Assembly (NCBI GenBank): GCA_903844055.1
Contig: CAIMSF010000104.1
Span: 1 to 40,802 of the forward strand
Source: an uncultured bacterium
GTDB taxonomy: Bacteria > Bacillota_I > Bacilli_A > Izemoplasmatales > Hujiaoplasmataceae
DNA: 40,802 bases
Direction of reading: 5' to 3'
Shown: positions 1 to 7,259 of the stretch, piece by piece
Layout of the letters: the number at the start of each line of letters is the position of its first letter
How positions within the stretch are numbered: position 1 is the stretch's first letter
The notes under the pieces: model-generated
Told to the model about the DNA's origin: nothing
What the model saw: only the letters and a program-made list of their open reading frames with translations
The model's database searches: none
Position numbers and translations under genes: made by a program

Positions 1-168
1 GCCGAGTTCGGCGCATAGCAGCGCGACCTTGCGGATGTTCTCGACGCCGGCCTGGTGGCCGAACGTGCGGGGCATGCCCCGCCGCTTCGCCCAGCGGCCG
101 TTGCCGTCAAGGATGATGGCGACGTGCGCGGGGATGACGGACGGTTGTTTTTTGGCGAACAGGTTCAT
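1..168 (-). CDS. uppS: isoprenyl transferase (undecaprenyl diphosphate synthase), N-terminal part
   Basis: Only the first 56 codons lie in the window; the gene runs off the left edge. The translated start ([13 protein letters not shown]...) continues into the family signature [15 protein letters not shown] followed by TFGHQAG, which holds the catalytic Asp and the diphosphate-binding Asn/Gly/Arg of cis-prenyltransferases. The enzyme condenses isopentenyl diphosphate with farnesyl diphosphate to make the C55 lipid carrier used for cell-wall and polymer synthesis. The usual motif begins MDGNG; here it is LDGNG, a mild change. A GAGGTG ribosome binding site stands five bases before the ATG. It follows frr, as in Bacillus subtilis, but a terminator and its own promoter separate the two. 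Confidence 0.93.
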   Translation of the reverse strand, partial: MNLFAKKQPSVIPAHVAIILDGNGRWAKRRGMPRTFGHQAGVENIRKVALLCAELG

Positions 169-194
169 GGTCTCACCTCGCTGTATCGGTATAG

Positions 195-223
195 ATTATA
201 CACCATCGGCGGCTTTTTTTCCA
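195..223 (-). promoter_or_regulatory. promoter for uppS
   Basis: A perfect -10 TATAAT at 195-200 on the minus strand, with a partial -35 TGGAAA at 218-223 and a 17-base spacer. It lies between the frr terminator and the uppS ATG, so uppS can be transcribed separately from frr. Confidence 0.6.
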
Positions 224-240
224 CCCCGACCGCCGCCGCG

Positions 241-269
241 AAAAGAAATAAGACGATTTCTCGTCTTAT
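241..269 (-). terminator. terminator after frr
   Basis: The stem ATAAGACGA / TCGTCTTAT with a GAAA tetraloop occupies 248-269 and is followed on the minus strand by TTCTTTT. The stem begins on the frr stop codon. It is A/U-rich and so moderate in strength. Confidence 0.65.
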
Positions 270-847
270 CAGATGTGCATGATTTCGCGTTCCTTGTCGT
301 CGGTCGCCTGTTCGATCTTCAGATTGAACTTGTCCGTCAGCTTCTGGACTTCTTCCTGCCAGTATTTCGAATCGTCTTCCGGCAGATGCGCTTCCTTCTC
401 GAGTTTCTTGACCTTCTCGATCGCGTCGCGTCGGATGCTGCGGATCCCGTTCTTGATGTCCTCGGCCATCCGGTGGATGCTCTTCACGGCGTCCCTGCGG
501 CGCTCCTCGGTGAGCGGCGGGAAAATCAGGCGGACGCCCATGCCATCGTTGACGGGGGTGATGCCGAAGTTGCCGGCGAGGATCGCCTTTTCGATTTTGC
601 TCACGAGGCTCTTGTCATACGGTTTGACATAGATCTGATTGCCTTCGGGCGAGGTGACGGAGGCGATCTGGTTGATCGGCGTCTCGACGCTGTAGTAGTC
701 GACCGTCACGCGTTCGAACATCTTGGGATTCGCGCGTCCGCTGCGGACGGTCGTGAATTCACGGTGAAGGGCGACGATCGAGAGTTCCATCCGCTCTTCG
801 CATTCCATCAACACTTCTTCCGGTTGCAGTTCCAACAAATCTGGCAT
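269..847 (-). CDS. frr: ribosome recycling factor
   Basis: 192 aa, close to the usual 185. RRF splits post-termination ribosomes together with EF-G (encoded here by fusA). Family features are the N-terminal helix with the REFTTVRSGRANP segment, the domain II segment NQIASVTSPEGNQIYVKPYDKS, FPPLTEERRRDAVK, and a C-terminal three-helix-bundle strand rich in charged residues. The ATG at 847 has a strong AAAGGAGG site seven bases upstream, which settles the start. It follows pyrH after 25 bases, so pyrH-frr are most likely one transcript. It ends in TGA inside a terminator stem. Confidence 0.97.
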   Translation of the reverse strand: MPDLLELQPEEVLMECEERMELSIVALHREFTTVRSGRANPKMFERVTVDYYSVETPINQIASVTSPEGNQIYVKPYDKSLVSKIEKAILAGNFGITPVNDGMGVRLIFPPLTEERRRDAVKSIHRMAEDIKNGIRSIRRDAIEKVKKLEKEAHLPEDDSKYWQEEVQKLTDKFNLKIEQATDDKEREIMHI

Positions 848-872
848 GGCGTATCCTCCTTTGATCGGGCGA

Positions 873-1586
873 TCATTTCTTGATCAGCGTGCCGATTTTC
901 TGGCCGAGGAGGGCGCGGCCGATGTTGCCCTCGACGTTCATGTCGAACACGCAGATGTCGATGTCGTTGTCGTTGCAGAGCGCCGCGGCCGTCGAATCCA
1001 TCACGTGGAGTTCCTTCTGGAGGACGTCGGCGTGGGTGAGGACGTCGTACTTCACGGCGTCCGGATTGGTCCTCGGATCCTTGTCGTAGACGCCGTCGAT
1101 GCCGTTCTTCGCCATGTAGATGATCTCGGCATCGATTTCCGCGGCGCGAAGCGCGGCGGTCGTGTCGGTCGAGAAGTAGGGATTCCCGGTGCCGCCGCCG
1201 AAGATCACGACGCGGTGGTTGTCGAGGTGGCTGATCGCCTTGCGCCGGATATAGGGTTCGGCGACCTCGGGGATGTTGAGGCTGGACATGACGCGGGTGT
1301 CGAGCCCGAGGGCTTCGAGCGAGTTCTGGAGCGCGAGCGCGTTCAGGATCGTGCCGATCATTCCCATGTAGTCGGCGCTGGCGCGGTCGATGCCCATCTC
1401 CGCCGCCAGCTTGCCGCGGAAGATGTTGCCTCCGCCGACGACGACCGCGAGTTCCGCGACGTCGAGGTCATAGGCGGCCTTGAGCTCCCGGGCGATCTTC
1501 TTGACGACCAGGGGATCGATGCCGACGCCGTTCTTGCCGGCGAGCGCTTCGCCGCTGAGCTTGATGAGTACGCGTTTCTTAGCCAT
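873..1586 (-). CDS. pyrH: UMP kinase
   Basis: 237 aa, full length. It phosphorylates UMP to UDP in pyrimidine nucleotide synthesis and belongs to the amino-acid-kinase fold, not the eukaryotic UMP/CMP kinase fold. Visible motifs are the N-terminal [10 protein letters not shown] phosphate loop, [11 protein letters not shown], the UMP-binding [17 protein letters not shown], and the [20 protein letters not shown] stretch that binds nucleotide. A CGGAGG ribosome binding site precedes the ATG. The rpsB-tsf-pyrH-frr order is the common bacterial one; it also ties UTP supply to the upp salvage gene nearby, though in a separate transcript. Confidence 0.97.
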   Translation of the reverse strand: MAKKRVLIKLSGEALAGKNGVGIDPLVVKKIARELKAAYDLDVAELAVVVGGGNIFRGKLAAEMGIDRASADYMGMIGTILNALALQNSLEALGLDTRVMSSLNIPEVAEPYIRRKAISHLDNHRVVIFGGGTGNPYFSTDTTAALRAAEIDAEIIYMAKNGIDGVYDKDPRTNPDAVKYDVLTHADVLQKELHVMDSTAAALCNDNDIDICVFDMNVEGNIGRALLGQKIGTLIKK

Positions 1587-1607
1587 GGTTCATCCTCCGT
1601 TTCATCC

Positions 1608-1637
1608 TAGAAAGAAAGGACACGTCGGGGTGTCCTT
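1608..1637 (-). terminator. hairpin between tsf and pyrH (weak terminator or attenuator)
   Basis: AAGGACAC at 1616-1623 pairs with GTGTCCTT at 1630-1637 around a six-base loop, and the minus strand continues TTCTTTCT. The T tract is interrupted, and no convincing promoter lies between it and pyrH, so it probably reduces rather than stops transcription into pyrH-frr. Confidence 0.5.
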
Positions 1638-1654
1638 CGATTTCGTGCTGAAAA

Positions 1655-2545
1655 TCACTTGATTTGCGACATGACTTCTTCCGCGAAGTTCTCGACTTTC
1701 TTCTCGATGCCTTCGCCCATCGCCAAACGCTTAAAAGAGACGATGGAAGCGCCTTTGCTTCGGACGAATTCATCGACCGACTGGTCCGGATTCTTGACGA
1801 ACGGCTGGTTGACGAGGCAGATTTCCTTAAGGCCCTTCTGGAGCCGCCCTTCGACCATCTTGACGATGATCGCCTCGGGTTTCGGTTTCGGATTCGCCGC
1901 GTTCTCGTTCAGCGCTTCGGCCTGGAGGACCTGGCGTTCGTGGGCGATCACTTCGGCGGGGATGTCGGCGGGGGCGAGGTAGCGAGGATTCATCGCGCAG
2001 GCATGCATCGAGACGTCCTTCGCGACTTCGTCGGTGCCGCCGTTCAAAATCGAGAGCGTGACGATCTTGCCGCCCATATGCTTGTAGACGCCGAAATGCT
2101 GGCCGGCCGTCTTCGTGAACACTTCGACGTTGCGGAGCGTGATGTTCTCGCCGATGACGGCGACCGTCTCGAGCAAAAACGCCCGGATCGTCTTGCCGTC
2201 GGCGACGACTTCGAGCGCGGCTTCGGTGGAAGCGGCGCCGGAGGCGACGATCGCGGCTCCGACCTTGGCGGCGAGCGAAGCGAACTTGTCGCCGTGGGCG
2301 ACGAAGTCGGTCTCGCAGTTCAATTCGAAGACGACGGCCCGGTCGCCTTGGACGGCGATGTCGGCGACGCCTTCGGCGGCGATGCGGGATGCTTTCTTTT
2401 CGGCTTTGGCGATGCCCTTTTCACGGAGCCAGTCGATCGCTTTGGCCATATCTCCATCGACGGCGGTGAGGGCCTTCTTGCAGTCCATCATGCCGGCGCC
2501 GGTCTTGTCACGTAACTCCTTGACCATATTCGCTGTGATATCCAT
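1655..2545 (-). CDS. tsf: elongation factor Ts
   Basis: 296 aa, normal for the family. EF-Ts releases GDP from EF-Tu (tuf is also in this window). The N-terminal UBA-like domain MVKELRDKTGAGMMDCKKAL and the core motif ELNCETDFVA, which contacts the EF-Tu P-loop region, are intact, followed by the two-subdomain dimerisation region (VSMHACAMNPRYL, QPFVKNPDQSV). An AGGAGG site stands nine bases before the ATG. It lies after rpsB, as usual, but a strong terminator and an own promoter lie between them. Confidence 0.97.
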   Translation of the reverse strand: MDITANMVKELRDKTGAGMMDCKKALTAVDGDMAKAIDWLREKGIAKAEKKASRIAAEGVADIAVQGDRAVVFELNCETDFVAHGDKFASLAAKVGAAIVASGAASTEAALEVVADGKTIRAFLLETVAVIGENITLRNVEVFTKTAGQHFGVYKHMGGKIVTLSILNGGTDEVAKDVSMHACAMNPRYLAPADIPAEVIAHERQVLQAEALNENAANPKPKPEAIIVKMVEGRLQKGLKEICLVNQPFVKNPDQSVDEFVRSKGASIVSFKRLAMGEGIEKKVENFAEEVMSQIK

Positions 2546-2574
2546 GGTTGATTCCTCCTGAACATACTATAGTA

Positions 2575-2603
2575 ATGATAACACAAACCGGAGGGACAAA
2601 CAA
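2575..2603 (-). promoter_or_regulatory. promoter for tsf
   Basis: -10 TATCAT at 2575-2580, 17-base spacer, -35 TTGTTT at 2598-2603, all on the minus strand. It sits just downstream of the rpsB terminator, about 30 bases before the tsf ATG. Confidence 0.6.
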
Positions 2604-2623
2604 TGTTTGCCCGGGATTTCTTC

Positions 2624-2649
2624 AAAAAAGGGAGCTGTTTCCAGCTCCC
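2624..2649 (-). terminator. terminator after rpsB
   Basis: A perfect eight-pair G/C-rich stem, GGGAGCTG / CAGCTCCC (2630-2649), with a GAAA tetraloop, followed on the minus strand by six T residues. This is a strong rho-independent terminator and separates rpsB from tsf. Confidence 0.88.
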
Positions 2650-2656
2650 GATCAAG

Positions 2657-3604
2657 TTATTTCAAGGCTTCGATGATTTCGGCCTTGCGCATCGCGGAGG
2701 TGATGGTGATGCCGCGGTCTTTGGCCATTTGGAGCAGTTCCTTGACGGTCTTCGAGGAAAGGTCGGAAGACGCGGCCGGCGCGGCGGGAGCGGGGGCCGG
2801 GGCGGCGGGAGCGGGAGTGGGAGCGGGTTTCGCTTCGGGGGCTTTCGCTTCGACGGGCTTGACGTCGGCCGGCTTAGCGTCGGCGACGGGTTCGACGGCG
2901 ACCGGGGCGACTCCGCCGGCGGCTCCGCCGAGGGCTTCGACCATCGCGTCGGCCATCTTCGATACGATCAGTTTGACAGAACGGAGGGCGTCGTCGTTGG
3001 CGGGGATGATATAGTCGACGTCATCGGGGTCGCAGTTGGTGTCGACGATGCCGAAGACGGGGATGCCGAGTTTGCGGGCTTCGAGGATGGCGTTGGCTTC
3101 CTTGCGCGGGTCGATGATGAAGATCGCCTGCGGCAGGTTCTTCATGTCCTTGATGCCGCCGAGGAACTTTTCGAGACGTTCCATTTCCTTGCGGAGGCCG
3201 ATGACTTCCTTCTTGGGAAGAACGGCGAAGGTGCCGTCCTTTTCCATCTTGTAGAGGTCCTGGAGCTTCTTGATCGATTTCTTGATCGTCTTGAAGTTGG
3301 TGAGCGTGCCGCCAAGCCAACGCTTGTCGACATAATACTGGTTGGCGCGCTTCGCTTCGTCGCGAACCGGCTCCTGGGACTGCTTCTTGGTGCCGACGAA
3401 CAATACCTTGCCGTCGTTTTGGACGATCTCGAACATGGCCTTGTAGGCGATGTCGAGGCAGTCGCTCGTCTTCTGCAGGTCGATGATGTGGATACCGTTG
3501 CGCGAGGTGAAGATGTACTTGGCCATCTTCGGGTTCCAACGCCGCGTCTGGTGTCCGAAATGCACGCCTGCTTCGAGCAGGCTCTTCATGGAAATGACGC
3601 CCAT
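2657..3604 (-). CDS. rpsB: ribosomal protein S2 with a Pro/Ala linker and SAP-like C-terminal domain
   Basis: 315 aa against roughly 230-260 for typical bacterial S2. Residues 1-227 are the conserved S2 core ([92 protein letters not shown]). Residues 228-280 are a low-complexity Ala/Pro/Lys/Glu linker. The last 35 residues ([15 protein letters not shown]...[10 protein letters not shown]) resemble the helix-extended-helix of SAP/Rho_N domains, which often bind nucleic acid; this is my reading of the pattern, not a database result. The start is the ATG at 3604, eleven bases after an AGGAGG; an in-frame upstream GTG at 3643 is unlikely because it lies before that site. Own promoter and own terminator. 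Confidence 0.96.
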   Translation of the reverse strand: MGVISMKSLLEAGVHFGHQTRRWNPKMAKYIFTSRNGIHIIDLQKTSDCLDIAYKAMFEIVQNDGKVLFVGTKKQSQEPVRDEAKRANQYYVDKRWLGGTLTNFKTIKKSIKKLQDLYKMEKDGTFAVLPKKEVIGLRKEMERLEKFLGGIKDMKNLPQAIFIIDPRKEANAILEARKLGIPVFGIVDTNCDPDDVDYIIPANDDALRSVKLIVSKMADAMVEALGGAAGGVAPVAVEPVADAKPADVKPVEAKAPEAKPAPTPAPAAPAPAPAAPAASSDLSSKTVKELLQMAKDRGITITSAMRKAEIIEALK

Positions 3605-3662
3605 TGCTTTTGAATCCTCCTGTTTTTTGATTTTCGCCTCCACCGAGGTCGTCGCTATCGCC

Positions 3663-3678
3663 GCCGGATTTCTCCGGC
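3663..3678 (-). promoter_or_regulatory. hairpin in the rpsB leader
   Basis: GCCGGA / TCCGGC around a GAAA tetraloop, in an untranslated leader of about 110 bases between the rpsB promoter and its ribosome binding site. Leaders of this length often carry ribosomal-protein autoregulatory structures; that role is only an inference here. Confidence 0.35.
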
Positions 3679-3724
3679 TCGGGGCGAATCGCTCGTCGGT
3701 GTGTGTATTTTTTGCGGCGTGAAT

Positions 3725-3753
3725 ATTCTAACAAAATTCCGCCGATAAAGCAA
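3725..3753 (-). promoter_or_regulatory. promoter for rpsB
   Basis: -10 TAGAAT at 3725-3730, 17-base spacer, -35 TTGCTT at 3748-3753 on the minus strand. It begins about 25 bases beyond the dut stop codon. Confidence 0.6.
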
Positions 3754-3778
3754 GCAATATTTGCGCCTGCGCGAGGGC

Positions 3779-4228
3779 TCAGTAGCCGGTCGAGCCGTGC
3801 CCCCCCTTGCGGACCTGCGTGACGGGCGGTTCGGCATCGACGACGAGGAATTTCTGGAAGACGCCCTGGCAGAACCGCTCGCCCTTCGAAAGCGTCACCG
3901 GAACCTCCGAAAAGTTGTAGACGTGGAGCTGGATGTGGCCCTCGTTGTCGGCGTTGTTGTAATAGTCGCCGTCGATGATCCCTACGGAGTTGGCGAGCAT
4001 GAGGCCTTTCTTCTTGGAAAGCGAGCTGCGGGCGTAGACTTGCAGGACTTCGTCCGGCAGCATGTACGCCTTGATCCCGGTCGGCACGACGGCCGTCCCC
4101 TTCGCGGGGATGACCAGGGTTTCGGCGGCGGCGATGTCGTAGCCGGCCGAATAGGCCGTCGAACGTTCCGGCAGGCGGACATCCTTGTCCGCCCAGGTCG
4201 AAACGACCTGGAAACCGCGGGCGAGCAT
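3779..4228 (-). CDS. dut: deoxyuridine 5'-triphosphate nucleotidohydrolase (dUTPase)
   Basis: 149 aa, typical for the trimeric dUTPase family. It hydrolyses dUTP to dUMP, keeping uracil out of DNA and supplying thymidylate synthesis. The five motifs can be read in order: SAGYDIAAAE, YARSSLSKKKG, GIIDGDYYNNADNEG with the catalytic Asp, the GERFCQGVF segment, and the C-terminal RKGGHGSTGY that closes over the substrate. The ATG at 4228 overlaps the upp stop codon by one base, which suggests translational coupling; a TTG one codon earlier is an alternative start. It is the last gene of rpiB-upp-dut. Confidence 0.95.
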   Translation of the reverse strand: MLARGFQVVSTWADKDVRLPERSTAYSAGYDIAAAETLVIPAKGTAVVPTGIKAYMLPDEVLQVYARSSLSKKKGLMLANSVGIIDGDYYNNADNEGHIQLHVYNFSEVPVTLSKGERFCQGVFQKFLVVDAEPPVTQVRKGGHGSTGY

Positions 4229-4854
4229 CAACGGGTGCCGAACAGGCGGTCGCCGCAGTCGCCCAGTCCGGGAACGATGTAGCCGACCTCGTTCAAACGT
4301 TCGTCCTGCTTGACGAGATAGATGTCGACGTCCGGATGCGCCTTCTGGAGCGCCTTGATGCCTTCGGGACAGCCGACGAGGCCGACGAAGCGGATGTCTT
4401 TCCCGCCGCGCGCCTTGATGTGGTTGATCGCCACCGTCGCGGACCCGCCGGTCGCGAGCATCGGGTCGACGACGAGGACGGTCGCATCGACGATTTCCTT
4501 CGGGAGCTTCACGTAGTATTCGTGGGGAAGCAGGGTCTTCTCGTCGCGGTAGAGGCCGATGTGGCCGATCTTCGCGGTCGGGATCACGAGCTGGATGCCG
4601 TCGACCATGCCGAGGCCGGCGCGCAGGATCGGCACGATCACGACCTCCTTGGCGAGGACCTGGCAGATCGTCTTGCAGATGGGGGTCTCGACCTCGACCG
4701 GACGGGTCGTCAGGTCGCGCGTGATCTCGTAGGTGACGAGGCTGCCGATCTCGTTGACGTTCTCGCGGAACGTCTTCGTGTCAGTCGCCCTGTTGCGGAT
4801 GATGGCGAGCTTGTGTTCGATGAGCGGATGATTGATGATCGTCAGTTTTCCCAT
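4228..4854 (-). CDS. upp: uracil phosphoribosyltransferase
   Basis: 208 aa, full length. It makes UMP from uracil and PRPP in pyrimidine salvage. The PRPP-binding motif [18 protein letters not shown], the early [13 protein letters not shown] segment, the [14 protein letters not shown] loop and the uracil-binding C-terminus ([16 protein letters not shown]) are all present. Between rpiB (one base away) and dut (one-base overlap) it forms a small nucleotide and pentose salvage operon; ribose 5-phosphate from RpiB is the PRPP precursor, so the grouping is metabolically sensible. Confidence 0.97.
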   Translation of the reverse strand: MGKLTIINHPLIEHKLAIIRNRATDTKTFRENVNEIGSLVTYEITRDLTTRPVEVETPICKTICQVLAKEVVIVPILRAGLGMVDGIQLVIPTAKIGHIGLYRDEKTLLPHEYYVKLPKEIVDATVLVVDPMLATGGSATVAINHIKARGGKDIRFVGLVGCPEGIKALQKAHPDVDIYLVKQDERLNEVGYIVPGLGDCGDRLFGTR

Positions 4855-4855
4855 G

Positions 4856-5305
4856 TCACTTCGTTCCCCCTTCGTAGTCGGAAATCATGCGGATCCGTTT
4901 CGCGTGGCGTTCCCCCGTCGCGGGCGTCGCGTCGAGCCATGCGTCGACGAACGACAGGACCTCGGCAAGCGAGTTGGTGCGGGATCCCACGCACAGGACG
5001 TTGGCGTCGTTGTGCTCGCGCACCGCGGTCGCGGCGAAGGCGGATTGCACGGCCGCGGCGCGGATGCCATGCACCTTGTTCGCGGCGATCGACATCCCGA
5101 CGCCGGTGCCGCAGATGAGGACGCCGAGATCGGCTTGACGGGTAGCGACCGCGTCGGCGACGCGGAAGGCGTAGAGCGGATAATCGGTGGAAGCGGTCGA
5201 GGTCGTGCCGACGTCGACGACGGCGATCCCCCGTTCCTTCAGTCTGGCGACGATCGGGTCCTTATAGGGGAAACCCGCGTGGTCGGAGCCGATGGCGATT
5301 TTCAT
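4856..5305 (-). CDS. rpiB: ribose-5-phosphate isomerase B
   Basis: 149 aa, standard size. It interconverts ribulose 5-phosphate and ribose 5-phosphate in the pentose phosphate pathway. Motifs are the N-terminal [16 protein letters not shown], the catalytic Cys in [20 protein letters not shown], and [13 protein letters not shown]. Members of the same family include the galactose-6-phosphate isomerase subunits LacA/LacB, but the single gene and the neighbours favour RpiB. It has its own promoter and an AAGGGG ribosome binding site seven bases before the ATG, with a small hairpin (5322-5339) immediately before that site. Confidence 0.93.
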   Translation of the reverse strand: MKIAIGSDHAGFPYKDPIVARLKERGIAVVDVGTTSTASTDYPLYAFRVADAVATRQADLGVLICGTGVGMSIAANKVHGIRAAAVQSAFAATAVREHNDANVLCVGSRTNSLAEVLSFVDAWLDATPATGERHAKRIRMISDYEGGTK

Positions 5306-5321
5306 GTTCGCACCCCTTTTG

Positions 5322-5339
5322 GGACCGTTTCGACGGTCC
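5322..5339 (-). other. hairpin just before the rpiB ribosome binding site
   Basis: GGACCGT pairs with ACGGTCC around CGAA. It has no following T tract, so it is not a terminator. It would form in the leader directly upstream of the AAGGGG site and may stabilise the transcript's 5' end. Confidence 0.4.
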
Positions 5340-5356
5340 GTACGCTGTTCACAACC

Positions 5357-5384
5357 ATTATAGCAGAACGTTCCGCGAAAGCAA
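5357..5384 (-). promoter_or_regulatory. promoter for rpiB-upp-dut
   Basis: -10 TATAAT at 5357-5362, 16-base spacer, -35 TTGCTT at 5379-5384 on the minus strand, in the gap after tsaC. I see no terminator after tsaC, so read-through from the upstream operon is also possible. Confidence 0.7.
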
Positions 5385-5398
5385 CGGCGTTTTTCGGT

Positions 5399-5959
5399 TC
5401 AGTCGGAAATCGTGATGGCGCCCTGGCGGAGCGTGCGTTTCGCGATCGGGTCGTAGACCGTCGAGGCGACGCCGTGCAGGTCGGGTCCGCAGACGAGGTA
5501 GTCGGCGACGCCGTCGTACTTGGCGGCATCCGCCCACGACAGAATCGCCGGTTCATGCGAGAGATTGAGCGAGGTCACGACCATCGGTCCGAAGCGGGTG
5601 AGGATCGCGCCGGCGACCGGACTCGCCGGAATCCGGATTCCCACCGACGGAAGTCCCGAGGTGACGTAGTCGGGAACCAGGGGCGACTTGGGCAGGACGA
5701 TCGTGAGGGCGCCGGGCCAGTATTTGCGCGCGATCGCTTCGGCCGGCGTGAAATCGAGGACGAGTGGCGCGACCTGGGCGATGTTCGCCGCCAGGATCGC
5801 CATCGGCTTGGCGGCTTCGCGGTTCTTGATCTGATAGATGCGCTGTACGGCATCCCGGTCCGCCAAGAGGCAGCCGAGGCCGTAGACGGTATCGGTTTCG
5901 AAGACCACGGTCTTCCCGCGGAGGTCGGTGTTCAGGAGTTGTTCCAAGGTCAGGATCAT
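5399..5959 (-). CDS. tsaC: L-threonylcarbamoyladenylate synthase (YrdC/Sua5 family)
   Basis: 186 aa, the short YrdC-only form without the C-terminal Sua5 domain. It makes threonylcarbamoyl-AMP from threonine, bicarbonate and ATP, the first step of the universal t6A modification at position 37 of ANN-decoding tRNAs. Visible family signatures are VVFETDTVYGLGC, KNREAAKPMAIL, the ARKYWPGALTIVLPKS loop, SVGIRIPASPVAG and VVTSLNLSHEPA. The ATG overlaps the preceding phosphatase stop codon by four bases (ATGA), so it is the last gene of a tightly coupled operon. The TsaB/D/E partners are not in this window. Confidence 0.94.
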   Translation of the reverse strand: MILTLEQLLNTDLRGKTVVFETDTVYGLGCLLADRDAVQRIYQIKNREAAKPMAILAANIAQVAPLVLDFTPAEAIARKYWPGALTIVLPKSPLVPDYVTSGLPSVGIRIPASPVAGAILTRFGPMVVTSLNLSHEPAILSWADAAKYDGVADYLVCGPDLHGVASTVYDPIAKRTLRQGAITISD

Positions 5960-6627
5960 GCGAAGGCGCTCCTTTCGATGAGGCCGATCAGTTCTTCGGG
6001 GCGGGCGATGAGATGGACCGCTCCGCTCTCGCGCAGCTCACGCTCGTCGCGAAATCCCCACAAGACGCCGACCGAGACGAGCCCGGCGTTTTTGGCGGTC
6101 TCCATGTCGGTCCCGGTATCGCCGACATAGAGGATCTCGTCTTTGGCGAAGCCGAGGGCGGCGATCATCTCGTTCGCCGAACGCGGATCGGGTTTGACCG
6201 GATATCCCGGTTTCTGGCCGACCACATGGACGAACGCGTCCGGCGCGAAGTAGTGTTCGATCACGGCGTTGGTGTCGGGATCGGGCTTGTTGGAGAGGAC
6301 GTTGCACGAAATCCCCGCCGCGTTCAATGCCGATATCGTCGCGACGATGCCCGGATAGGGACAGGTCTTCCGCCGCTGCCATTCCGCATAGGTCCGAAGA
6401 TACATCTTCTTGACCGCGCCCCATGTCTTTTCGGAAGCGGCGCTGCCTTCGAGGACGGCGTCGACGAGACGGTCGACGCCGCGTCCGACGAACCGCTTGT
6501 AGGCGGTGGTGTCATGCGTTTTCAAACCGAACAGAGACAGGGTCCGGTTCATCGAATCGGCGATGTCGTCGATCGTGTCGAGGAGGGTCCCGTCGAGGTC
6601 GAAGATGACGGCTTTGATCGGCTTCAT
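5956..6627 (-). CDS. gph: HAD-superfamily phosphatase, phosphoglycolate phosphatase-like
   Basis: 223 aa. The four HAD motifs are visible: FDLDGTLLDT with the nucleophilic Asp, VLSNKP, KPDP with the conserved Lys, and YVGDTGTDMETAKNAG. A cap domain occupies the region after motif I, as in the Gph/PGMB subgroup. The family removes phosphate from small molecules such as 2-phosphoglycolate, but beta-phosphoglucomutases and pyrophosphatases (PpaX) look similar, so the exact substrate is uncertain. It overlaps both rnhB upstream and tsaC downstream by four bases. Confidence 0.85.
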   Translation of the reverse strand: MKPIKAVIFDLDGTLLDTIDDIADSMNRTLSLFGLKTHDTTAYKRFVGRGVDRLVDAVLEGSAASEKTWGAVKKMYLRTYAEWQRRKTCPYPGIVATISALNAAGISCNVLSNKPDPDTNAVIEHYFAPDAFVHVVGQKPGYPVKPDPRSANEMIAALGFAKDEILYVGDTGTDMETAKNAGLVSVGVLWGFRDERELRESGAVHLIARPEELIGLIERSAFA

Positions 6628-7259
6628 GGCTGGCTCCCTTCGAGGTCGAGCTTCGTCTGGCGCTGATTGACGGCGCGGACCGGTTCGTAGCTCATGCGAT
6701 GGATCGGACAGACGCCGAGGCGCCTGAGCGCATCCAGGTGCTCCGGCGTCGGATATCCTTTGTTCTTGGCGAATCCGTAACCCGGATGGATCCGGTCCAT
6801 GCGGACCATGAAGGCATCGCGTTCGACCTTCGCGACGATCGAGGCGGCCCCGATCGAGGCGGACAGGGCGTCGCCGTGGATGATCGCCGTGTGCGGAATC
6901 TTGTAGCCGGGAAGGGGCATCGCGTCGGTGAGGACGTGCTCCGGCCTGATGCCGAGCTTGTCGATCGCCAGGAGCATCGCTTTCCGGGACGCCTGATAGA
7001 TGTTGATGTCGTCGATCTCCGCTTCCCAGACATAGGCGGTCGCCCAGGCGAGGGCGCGGTCTTGAATCTGGACGGCGAGGCGTTCGCGCGCCTTTGCGGA
7101 CAGTTTCTTCGAATCGTCGATGCCCTCGATCGGATCTTCGGGGTTCAGGATCACCGCGCCGGCGACGACCGGACCGGCCAGCGGTCCGCGTCCGACTTCG
7201 TCGACGCCGCAGATGAAACGGATGCCGGACGAACGCAGGGATGCCTCAAACGCGTCCAT
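6624..7259 (-). CDS. rnhB: ribonuclease HII
   Basis: 211 aa. It cuts the RNA strand of RNA-DNA hybrids and excises single ribonucleotides from DNA. The acidic residues sit in CGVDEVGRGPLAGPVVAGAV; the family pattern continues with SKKLSAKARERL, HGDALSASIGAASIVAKVERD and HPGYGFAKNKGYPTPEHLDAL. The chosen ATG at 7259 has GAAGG nine bases upstream and lies inside the end of rbgA (14-base overlap); an in-frame TTG at 7277 would add six residues and has no better site. The rbgA-rnhB pair is the same neighbourhood seen in B. subtilis. Confidence 0.95.
   Translation of the reverse strand: MDAFEASLRSSGIRFICGVDEVGRGPLAGPVVAGAVILNPEDPIEGIDDSKKLSAKARERLAVQIQDRALAWATAYVWEAEIDDINIYQASRKAMLLAIDKLGIRPEHVLTDAMPLPGYKIPHTAIIHGDALSASIGAASIVAKVERDAFMVRMDRIHPGYGFAKNKGYPTPEHLDALRRLGVCPIHRMSYEPVRAVNQRQTKLDLEGSQP

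Noticed and set aside
2585-2620. CAAAC...GTTTG palindrome near the tsf promoter as an operator
   Set aside because: Only five pairs with a short centre, and it overlaps the -35; too weak to call.
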